A stretch of 45,725 bases of DNA from Bacillota bacterium (GTDB taxonomy: Bacteria > Bacillota > Clostridia > Clostridiales > Clostridiaceae), in contig JAUZPI010000033.1 of the NCBI GenBank assembly GCA_030706015.1, forward strand, positions 1 through 45,725, given 5' to 3'. Positions 39,843 through 45,725 of the stretch are shown piece after piece (position 1 is the first letter of the stretch; each line of letters starts with the position of its first letter). The notes under the pieces were generated by a model that saw nothing but the letters and a program-made list of their open reading frames with translations, was not told the origin of the DNA and searched no databases. A program made the translations under genes and the position numbers.

Positions 39843-40745
39843 ATGAACGAAAATTTTGATATGGAGGAATTTGTTCCTTTTGAATATCCTATGATGTGCC
39901 CAATGATGATGTACAGAATGGATGAGGAGGATGATGAAAGGAATATAAAGCCTTATCAGACACAGCCTGCGCAATATCAACAGCCACAGGTAAAACCAGC
40001 TCCAAAACCAGAATATACACCACAACCAATACAAGAAGTAAAAATTCAACCTACGATGCAGCCTACTACAATGAATTTAAATATTCAGCCGCAAGTACAG
40101 CCGCAAAATATGGAGCTTAATATAAAGCCTGAGATGGTGCCAAACAATGTTGGAGTAAACATTCAACCTCAAATGCAGCCAAACAATGTGGAACTAAATG
40201 TTCAACCTCAAATGCAGCCTCAAACTGTAGAATTAAATATACAACCTAAATTGCAGTCACAAAACATGGAAATTAATATAGAACCAAATATTCAACCCAA
40301 AATGCAGCCAGGTAATATGGAGTTGAATATACAACCCAAAATGGGGTCAATAGTAATTGAGCCAATAAAATTAGAATTAAAAATTCAACCCGTAATGGAA
40401 CCAGCAAAAATGCAATTATCTATACAACCGGTAATGCAGCCGGTACAAATGCCTATGATGGAGCATAAGGTATCTTGCCCAATGAAACCGATACAAATGC
40501 CCATGATGGAGCATAAAGTACCATGCCCAATGCATAAGGGAACATGCCATAAGAAGAGAAGAAGTTCAGAGGGAAGAAGAAGCTCAGAGGGAAAATGTCA
40601 TAATAAACTAAAATGTCCAATGTATAATCCTCAATATCATTATACTATGATGAATCCAATGGATATGTATCAATCAATGGTACCATATTCTATGGAGCAA
40701 TTTGATGATTATTTTGACCAATATAAGGATGATATGGATCTATAA
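39843..40745 (+). CDS. Met/Pro/Gln-rich protein with a strict 13-residue repeat, probable spore surface protein
   Basis: 300 residues. N-terminal part acidic with Met and Cys (MMCPMMMYRMDEEDDE). From residue 67 the unit (K/N)-(I/V)-(Q/K/E)-P recurs every 13 residues at 67, 80, 93, 106, 119, 132 and 145, again at 149 and 162, and at 180 and 193. A consensus is NIQPQMQPxNVEL. A second duplication (QMPMMEHKV-CPM at about 202-214 and 218-230) and a basic duplication (RRSSEG twice) follow, with a Cys/Lys segment and an acidic end. No signal peptide, no enzyme domain. Low-complexity proteins like this occur in clostridial spore coats or exosporium, and that role is inferred. GGAGG precedes the ATG at 39843. 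Confidence 0.7.
   Translation: MNENFDMEEFVPFEYPMMCPMMMYRMDEEDDERNIKPYQTQPAQYQQPQVKPAPKPEYTPQPIQEVKIQPTMQPTTMNLNIQPQVQPQNMELNIKPEMVPNNVGVNIQPQMQPNNVELNVQPQMQPQTVELNIQPKLQSQNMEINIEPNIQPKMQPGNMELNIQPKMGSIVIEPIKLELKIQPVMEPAKMQLSIQPVMQPVQMPMMEHKVSCPMKPIQMPMMEHKVPCPMHKGTCHKKRRSSEGRRSSEGKCHNKLKCPMYNPQYHYTMMNPMDMYQSMVPYSMEQFDDYFDQYKDDMDL
40185..40335 (+). repeat. 39-bp tandem repeat within the Met/Pro/Gln-rich gene
   Basis: DNA encoding the 13-residue unit repeats with a 39-bp period across about 40041-40285, then continues with a slipped register to 40440. The copies have diverged in bases, so the unit is old. Confidence 0.6.
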
Positions 40746-40751
40746 CAATTA

Positions 40752-40783
40752 TAAAATCACCATGATTTCATGGTGATTTTTAA
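40752..40783. terminator. Bidirectional terminator between convergent genes
   Basis: AAATCACCATG and CATGGTGATTT form a perfect stem around ATTT, with A and T runs on both sides. Confidence 0.85.
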
Positions 40784-40786
40784 TTA

Positions 40787-41185
40787 CTAGTAACAAATAA
40801 AGTTATTAATTTCTTTTAAATCCACCCCAAAGTATACCCATTTTCCACCTCTATATCTCCAACCAGAGGCTGATGTTTTTCCTACATATACTAGATACGC
40901 CCAGAAGGACTGACCATTTTTCAGCCAAATATATGAAAATCTATTTACACAAGGTGCTATTGCTCCAGGATCCACAGCCATTAAGCTAGCCTCTGGTACA
41001 TCTGATAGCTGAGGAGTAAAGTTAGGTGGCGGTGCTTTTGGCGGGCTTTGCTGCTGTCTCTCAAATCTTTCTATTTCTTGTCTGTAGAGGGTACTAAATG
41101 GACATTGAAACTGCTGCATATAATATGGACAGTTTGGTGTCCTGACTAGGTATGAATCATTTTCATTATTTCTATGGTTACTCAT
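40787..41185 (-). CDS. Hypothetical protein with Pro-rich linker
   Basis: 132 residues. The N-terminus (NCPYYMQQFQCPFSTLYRQE) carries two Cys, a Gln/Pro-rich linker (QQQSPPKAPPPNFTPQLS) follows, and the C-terminal half (FSYIWLKNGQSFWAYLVYVGKTSASGWRYRGGKWVYFGVDL) is a beta-rich domain rich in Trp and Tyr. I have seen no named family that fits with confidence. GGGGGG precedes the ATG at 41185. It is convergent with the 13-residue repeat gene and, like it, may be a spore surface protein. That is a guess from composition. Confidence 0.6.
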   Translation of the reverse strand: MSNHRNNENDSYLVRTPNCPYYMQQFQCPFSTLYRQEIERFERQQQSPPKAPPPNFTPQLSDVPEASLMAVDPGAIAPCVNRFSYIWLKNGQSFWAYLVYVGKTSASGWRYRGGKWVYFGVDLKEINNFICY

Positions 41186-41310
41186 TAAGTAACCCCCCTA
41201 AGTTTTACTTTCTCTGTCATAATATTTAATATAAAATGAAATGTTACATATTTATATTTATTATCATTCTTACCACTTAACACCTTAATTTCACCCTTCA
41301 AGCTTTTCTT

Positions 41311-41880
41311 TTACCTCTTTTGATATATCTTAGAATTATCATTCTCAATATCAAAATTTATTTCCTGCAAATCAACAACCTTTGTTTTATGTTTCTTTTT
41401 ATATCCAAGCCATAGGGCAATAAATATTGGTAACCCTATATAAGATGCTGTTACTCCGCTCCAGTCAATTTTAGCAGCATCAAAGTAGCTAAGTCCTTGA
41501 GCAACATATGCTTTACGGAAGCTTTAGTGATATAATGCTATACCCGCCCTTTCAAATACTAATGTAAATGGACTTGTATTAACTCCAGCCTCTGTATAAG
41601 GAATTATTGCACTTATAACAAATATTGTTCCTAAATAAAAAATTAGAATTCTCCATAAGCTTTTACAGATGGTAAATTAAAGGAAACTATTAGTGTAAGG
41701 AATAAAACACTCCACACAATAGGAGGCACACTATAGAAAACCAAAATTTCATAATTAGACCACCAGGACCTGCCTGATTAATGGCAGCACCTAGCGCTAG
41801 GAATATTCCTGTACATATAGCTCCCCCCATAGCAATCATATTAAGGTGTCTTCCCTGTAGACTTCTTTTGTAGTATTAAT
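41311..41880 (-). pseudogene. Decayed amino acid permease (LysP/AAT type)
   Basis: Fragments in different frames line up in order with a lysine-specific type permease. First comes SLQGRHLNMIAMGGAICTGI with the GAAINQAGPGG loop (41870-41755). Then follow LFLTLIVSFNLPSVKAYGE and LGTIFVISAIIPYTEAGVN with TSPFTLVFERAGIA (about 41720-41545). The C-terminal SYIGLPIFIALWLGYKKKHK ends at a TAA at 41311. Stops and frameshifts break the frame, and two large internal segments are missing. About 570 bases remain of an expected 1.4-1.5 kb. The former role was amino acid uptake. Confidence 0.8.
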
Positions 41881-41933
41881 TTTGTCTTCCCCCTCATCGG
41901 TTATTTTTCCGATAAGCAAATTAACTAGGTAAG

Positions 41934-41969
41934 TATAAAAAAATGCCCTAAGACTACACTCAGGGCATT
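41934..41969 (-). terminator. Terminator of the TetA-like MFS gene
   Basis: AATGCCCT (41942-41949) pairs with AGGGCATT (41962-41969). On the minus strand a T-run follows (ATTTTTTTATAC). Confidence 0.85.
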
Positions 41970-42005
41970 AAAGCATGTATTTTATCAAGTAAATACACAT
42001 TAATT

Positions 42006-43238
42006 CTACAATACATGCGCACTCTTATGCAAAACCGGTATTGCCGCTGCTATAAGGATTATACCCATAAAAGCAGGTGCAGCATGACCAAGTGATACAT
42101 AGATTTGACCTCCAATGATAGGCCCAATTATTCTTGCCAAAGATTGAATAGATTGGCTTCCTCCCTGAATCCTTCCTTGTTCACTAGAATCCACAGACTT
42201 GGAGACCATCCCATTAAATGAAGGTCCGTAGATCGAATCACCAAAACCAAATATAAACATTCCAGCGATAAAAAGAGGATAGAAATAGAATAAAGCCGCC
42301 GCTGCAATAAGACTGTAGCCTATAATCTCCGAAATCATTCCAAGAATAGCTATCTGAGCATCACTAAGCTTTATCAAAAGCTTTGGCATTATGAAACCTT
42401 GTGAAATGATGTCCTGAACACCCATAATTGAAAACATAAGTCCGATTAGAGCAGGCTCCCAATTGAAAGTATCTTTTGTAAATTGTGAAAAGACTGCCTG
42501 TAAAGATCCGCTGGGTATCCAAAGTAAAAACGCTGAGATAAGCAGCCTTTTTAAACTTTTCATGGAAAGTATGTTTATAAGCTGTGTAAATGGGTTCAGT
42601 CTTACAAAGGTGATTTTTTGTAGTCTATTGTCCTTATGAAGACTCTCAGGCATAAAAAAGAATCCATAAACAACATTCAATAAAGTTATTATTGCTCCAA
42701 AATACATGGGTACAGAATAACCAAACCTGGCAAGTAATCCCCCTAGAGTAGGTCCAATAACAGTGCCTACACCTACAACCGCACTTATCCACCCAAAGTA
42801 TTTAGTTCGCTGTTCTCTAGGAGTAATATCTGAAAAATATGCGAAGATAGTACTTATGGTTCCGCCAGTTATACCATCTATTATGCGCCCAGCAAACAGT
42901 ATCCATAGAGCACCTCCTATGCCAAAAACAAAGTACCCAATTGCGGAACCCAAAAGACATACTAAGAGTACTGGACGACGGCCATACCTGTCGCTCAAAG
43001 CTCCAAGTCCGGGAGCTGATAAAAACACGCAAACTGCGTAAACAGAGGTCAACAGCGTAACAACTATAGCTTGTTCTTCCAGATTGCTTATATAAGGCTG
43101 TACTAAGAATGGTACCACAGGGGCTATGATAGTGAAGCCTATTCCGCAAAGAAACACAGATATAAGACCGAATATTAAAGCCTTTTTATCTATGATCTGT
43201 TCTGTATTATGTACATTATGTGATCTAAATTTGATCAT
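42006..43238 (-). CDS. TetA-like MFS multidrug transporter
   Basis: 410 residues with 12 membrane helices, a drug:proton antiporter type. Motif A is GALSDRYGRRPVLL after helix 2, motif C-like glycines are in VGVGTVIGPTLGGLLARF, and IIDGITGGTISTIFAYFSDITPREQRTKYFGW is typical of the TetA branch. The ATG at 43238 follows GAGAGGAG. Its promoter is flanked by two copies of a palindrome, which suggests repression by a regulator encoded elsewhere. The decayed permease lies downstream. The substrate is unknown. Confidence 0.9.
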   Translation of the reverse strand: MIKFRSHNVHNTEQIIDKKALIFGLISVFLCGIGFTIIAPVVPFLVQPYISNLEEQAIVVTLLTSVYAVCVFLSAPGLGALSDRYGRRPVLLVCLLGSAIGYFVFGIGGALWILFAGRIIDGITGGTISTIFAYFSDITPREQRTKYFGWISAVVGVGTVIGPTLGGLLARFGYSVPMYFGAIITLLNVVYGFFFMPESLHKDNRLQKITFVRLNPFTQLINILSMKSLKRLLISAFLLWIPSGSLQAVFSQFTKDTFNWEPALIGLMFSIMGVQDIISQGFIMPKLLIKLSDAQIAILGMISEIIGYSLIAAAALFYFYPLFIAGMFIFGFGDSIYGPSFNGMVSKSVDSSEQGRIQGGSQSIQSLARIIGPIIGGQIYVSLGHAAPAFMGIILIAAAIPVLHKSAHVL

Positions 43239-43267
43239 TTAAAAGCTCCTCTCAAAAATTACAATTT

Positions 43268-43319
43268 TGTTTCCTTAGAAACATGATTATCGTATCACAA
43301 TTTTGTTTCCTCGTCAACA
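43268..43319 (-). promoter_or_regulatory. Promoter with two palindromic operators for the MFS gene
   Basis: On the minus strand TTGACG (43317-43312), 17 bp, TACGAT (43294-43289). Palindrome one, TGTTTC-CTTA-GAAACA (43268-43283), is perfect. Palindrome two, TGTTTC-CTCG-TCAACA (43304-43319), overlaps the -35. Both are preceded by ACAATTT, a 14-bp direct repeat (ACAATTTTGTTTCC). Centres are 36 bp apart. Confidence 0.7.
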
Positions 43320-43468
43320 AAATACTTACACTTTGTCTACAATCTGAAATCATCATGAGATTTATGGTAATTCAAATCAAACCACCTCTTTGTTATGTGT
43401 ATCGATACAATAGACTGTTTTGAAATTTGATGATATTATTTCCCATGTTCGTATGTATTTAACTCTAA

Positions 43469-43506
43469 GGCATCATTCTTATAACAAATAAATAGTTATG
43501 CCTTCA
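43469..43506 (+). promoter_or_regulatory. Hairpin in the leader of the ECF S component gene
   Basis: AAGGCAT and ATGCCTT pair around a 24-base loop, about 80 bases before the gene start. It has no T-tract and fits no riboswitch class I know. Confidence 0.3.
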
Positions 43507-43586
43507 CTTAGTTTTAATTAATTCACCAAGTATATGCAATATCGTATAAACAGTATAAATAATAACTTTGAAAGGAGAATAACTAT

Positions 43587-44087
43587 ATGAAAACAAAGGA
43601 TTTAACAAAAATGGCTATCATGGCCGCATTAGTTTTCTTAGGAACATATTTTTTTAAAATTCCTTTAATAAATGGATATGTACATTTAGGGGATTGCATG
43701 ATTTTTATATCAGTGTTAATTCTAGGCTGGCAAAAAGGGGCTGTGGCTGGTGGAACGGGTGCTGCTTTAGCTGACCTTTTAGGCGGGTATATGCAGTGGG
43801 TTATCCCAACACTTTTTATTAAAGCTATAATGGCTGCAATTATGGGATTAATAACAGAAAGACTATTCCCTAATTCAAGATTTGCTTGGGTAATTGGTGC
43901 CGCAGTTGGAGGTGTATTTCAAATCATAGGGTATACACTTGTAAGAGTTCCACTATACGGAAAAGCTTTTGCAATTGCCGAAGTTCCCATGTTAACGCTT
44001 CAAACTGTAAGTGGTGTTGTATTAGCATTTGTTCTTACAACAATCCTGTTGCAAGCAAATGCAATAAGAAAATTAAAAGAAATATAA
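43587..44087 (+). CDS. ECF transporter S component, probable vitamin B6 or thiamine precursor type
   Basis: 166 residues with five or six membrane helices. KDLTKMAIMAALVFLGTYFF is the usual S-component N-terminus and INGYVHLGDCMIFISVLILG is the substrate-side motif. GGTGAALADLLGGY is also typical. It binds a vitamin and works with a shared energy module encoded elsewhere. Convergent with the radical SAM and pyridoxamine kinase genes, so pyridoxine-type specificity (PdxU-like) is likely by context. AAAGGAG precedes the ATG at 43587. Confidence 0.82.
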   Translation: MKTKDLTKMAIMAALVFLGTYFFKIPLINGYVHLGDCMIFISVLILGWQKGAVAGGTGAALADLLGGYMQWVIPTLFIKAIMAAIMGLITERLFPNSRFAWVIGAAVGGVFQIIGYTLVRVPLYGKAFAIAEVPMLTLQTVSGVVLAFVLTTILLQANAIRKLKEI

Positions 44088-44088
44088 T

Positions 44089-44134
44089 AAATAAGACAAG
44101 CTGTTAGCGTATCTAGCAGCTTGTCTTATTTATT
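44089..44134. terminator. Bidirectional terminator at the B6 locus
   Basis: AATAAGACAAGCTG (44090-44103) pairs perfectly with CAGCTTGTCTTATT (44117-44130). A and T runs serve both strands. Confidence 0.85.
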
Positions 44135-44156
44135 ATAACACCCTATGTAATTTAAA

Positions 44157-44795
44157 TTATTCAAAAGCACGAACTCTTAAAGGCACTCCAATAGTATCAC
44201 ACACAGCCTGGCAAGCAGCTATCTCTTCTTTTCCTATACAATCTACTACTGTCAATACTACATTGGGAACATATTCTTTGCAGCTTACTGCGAATCTCAG
44301 CATAGCATCATAAGATTCTATACCAAATTTGCTTCGAGTTATTCTAGAATATTCTTCTGCATTTGATGCATTAAGACTTATAGATACAGTATCGATCAGG
44401 CCTTTTAACAATGGAGCAGTTTCTTTTTCATGAACTAAGTCTGCTAATCCATTAGTATTTACACGAATTGGATTATTGCTTATACTCTTTAAGTATTTTG
44501 CCACTTCTAATATGTCATCAACACGGGTTAAAGGCTCTCCAAAGCCGCAGAATATAATTTCATTGAATTGAGTCAAGTCATACTTTTCAAACTCTGCTAT
44601 AACTTCTTTAACCGTAGGCTCTCTATCTAGCCACAAACTATTGGATTCAGCCATTTCCTTAGTGTTTCTTAAACAAAAGGTACAAGCGCAAGGACATTTG
44701 TTAGTTAAATTAACATAAATGTTTTCTTTTTTAGTCAAATCAACATCTTTTAAATTAATATAATTACCACCGTTATATGTATATAGTATAACCAT
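44157..44795 (-). CDS. TatD-linked radical SAM protein
   Basis: 212 residues. The radical SAM motif CPCACTFC places cysteines at C34, C38 and C41 for the [4Fe-4S] cluster. IIFCGFGEPLTR is the GGE-like SAM-binding motif, followed by IRVNTNGL and VSISLNASNAEEY. It matches the short radical SAM family linked to TatD, of unknown reaction. Here it is next to pyridoxamine kinase instead of tatD. The ATG at 44795 lies 10 bases after GAGG. A TTG at 44801 is an alternative start. It is 32 bases downstream of the kinase gene, so co-transcription is likely. Confidence 0.85.
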   Translation of the reverse strand: MVILYTYNGGNYINLKDVDLTKKENIYVNLTNKCPCACTFCLRNTKEMAESNSLWLDREPTVKEVIAEFEKYDLTQFNEIIFCGFGEPLTRVDDILEVAKYLKSISNNPIRVNTNGLADLVHEKETAPLLKGLIDTVSISLNASNAEEYSRITRSKFGIESYDAMLRFAVSCKEYVPNVVLTVVDCIGKEEIAACQAVCDTIGVPLRVRAFE

Positions 44796-44827
44796 CTTCA
44801 ATGATCCTCTTTTCCTTATATTTTAAA

Positions 44828-45658
44828 TTATTTTAGTTCATTCAAATATTCTTCAAAGCAAAGACCCTCATTTACTGGGGTACCGATCTTAACAGTATAA
44901 TCAATAGCTTTACTAATAAAGTCTACAGCCTTTTTTACCGCAGTAACTATATCTACTCCTTTTACTATATTAGAAGCCACAATAGAAGAAAATACATCTC
45001 CAGTACCTGAGCGGTCTTCACCAATTTTTTTAACCTCTACAATAGTATAAGGTTTCCCTGTTTCATATATAAAGTTTTGTATATACCCATTATGCTGCAA
45101 TCCAGTGATAACAATTTTATTCGGACCTTTTGAGCAAAGCTCCTTTGCAATATTTTCAAGCTGCTCTGGCTCCAATTCACCTTTTGGATACGGAATATCA
45201 AGAAGTCTGCAAGCCTCAGTAAGATTAGGAGTACCTACATCCGCATATTTAATTAACCTCTTCATTTCATCACACATTTCCTGCGTATAGGTTGGATAAA
45301 GCTGGCCATAGTCCCCCATCACAGGATCAACCATGACAATAGTATCTTTTGTTTTAAAACTTTCAAGAAACTCTGCAACAATATCAATTTGCTCTTTTGA
45401 ACCTAAAAACCCAGTACAAATTCCATCAAATTGTAAATTAAGCTCTTTCCAATTATTAATGTAGTCCCTCATATGGGGAGTATAATCATCAAAAAAGAAA
45501 CTTGAAAATCCCGTATGAGCAGACAAAATCGCAGTAGGTAACGGACAACATTGTATCTTCATTGCAGAAATAATAGGCAATGCCACCGCTACAGAACATC
45601 TTCCAAAGCCAGTAACATCATTCACAACAGCAATTTTCTTTTGTTTGTTTAAGCTCAT
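44828..45658 (-). CDS. Pyridoxamine/pyridoxal kinase
   Basis: 276 residues of the ribokinase fold. It phosphorylates pyridoxal, pyridoxamine or pyridoxine for PLP salvage. KIAVVNDVTGFGRCSVAVALPIISAMKIQCCPLPTAILSAHTG is the substrate side, VMVDPVMGDYGQLYPTY the phosphate loop, and DRSGTGDVFSSIV holds the catalytic Asp in GTGD. AAGGTGG precedes the ATG at 45658. It is the first gene of a unit with the radical SAM gene. With the convergent ECF S component it makes a likely vitamin B6 uptake and trapping locus. Confidence 0.93.
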   Translation of the reverse strand: MSLNKQKKIAVVNDVTGFGRCSVAVALPIISAMKIQCCPLPTAILSAHTGFSSFFFDDYTPHMRDYINNWKELNLQFDGICTGFLGSKEQIDIVAEFLESFKTKDTIVMVDPVMGDYGQLYPTYTQEMCDEMKRLIKYADVGTPNLTEACRLLDIPYPKGELEPEQLENIAKELCSKGPNKIVITGLQHNGYIQNFIYETGKPYTIVEVKKIGEDRSGTGDVFSSIVASNIVKGVDIVTAVKKAVDFISKAIDYTVKIGTPVNEGLCFEEYLNELK

Positions 45659-45725
45659 TATAGCACCACCTTTTCTAATACTTCAGTATAATCCAATCAA
45701 TGTAAAAAATACAGTGTATGGGTAC

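Noticed and set aside
43469..43506. Riboswitch in the leader of the ECF S component gene
   Set aside because: Only a simple hairpin with a 24-base loop is present. No conserved aptamer elements of known vitamin riboswitches were found.
1..45725. CRISPR arrays, transposases, integrases or phage genes
   Set aside because: No spaced direct repeats of CRISPR type and no recognisable mobile-element protein were seen.

Overview
The window is AT-rich DNA (roughly 30% G+C by eye) with strong AGGAGG-type ribosome binding sites, many TTG/GTG starts and many hairpin-plus-T-tract terminators. The families present (GGGtGRT-associated Fe-S scaffold, OhrR, bacteriohemerythrin, DUF4261, TM1266-like protein, CBO0543-type membrane protein, spore-coat-like proteins) point to a spore-forming anaerobic Firmicute, most likely Clostridium sensu lato. 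No phage, transposase, CRISPR array or rRNA was seen. The window looks chromosomal, made of many short, independently terminated units.

Layout. 1-3.1 kb: the start of an Fe-S scaffold gene, tRNA-Leu(CAA) with its own promoter and terminator, a YnfM-like MFS exporter, a CmpB-like membrane protein and a small Cys-rich protein. 3.3-5.9 kb: a run of very small genes with excellent ribosome binding sites, a possible STAS-like pair and a single-domain carbohydrate-binding protein. 6-7.1 kb: glutathione peroxidase and OhrR, with an OhrR-type box on the promoter. 7.1-12.5 kb: small proteins, a His/Tyr-rich probable coat protein, a second CmpB-like protein, an LtaS-type lipoteichoic acid synthase with a small partner, and hemerythrin. 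12.8-19.5 kb: DUF4261, a flavoprotein, stand-alone FabF, an orphan PAS histidine kinase and a TM1266-like protein. 19.5-28 kb: flavodoxin-like protein, MBL hydrolase, an FAD protein whose leader carries a purine riboswitch aptamer, GNAT, SelO, a monofunctional glycosyltransferase and TetR.

28.2-38.4 kb holds the most interesting operons. (i) FMN-binding protein, ApbE and a ferric-reductase-like membrane protein form a flavin-based electron-transfer unit behind a near-consensus promoter and a palindromic operator. (ii) A TetR-ABC-permease-permease operon has twin operators on its own promoter. (iii) A DUF5692 membrane protein, HypB, a 899-residue Fe-S/FAD/NAD(P) oxidoreductase and HypA form one tight operon with no hydrogenase structural gene and no hypCDEF in the window. 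This is the best candidate for an undescribed system.

38.5-45.7 kb: a pair of overlapping membrane protein genes, a Met/Pro/Gln-rich protein built on a strict 13-residue repeat, a decayed amino acid permease, a TetA-like MFS exporter with paired palindromic operators, and a probable vitamin B6 locus (ECF S component, radical SAM protein, pyridoxamine kinase).

Calls rest on reading motifs, start sites and context by eye. No database search was run, and family names are from recognition of sequence patterns.
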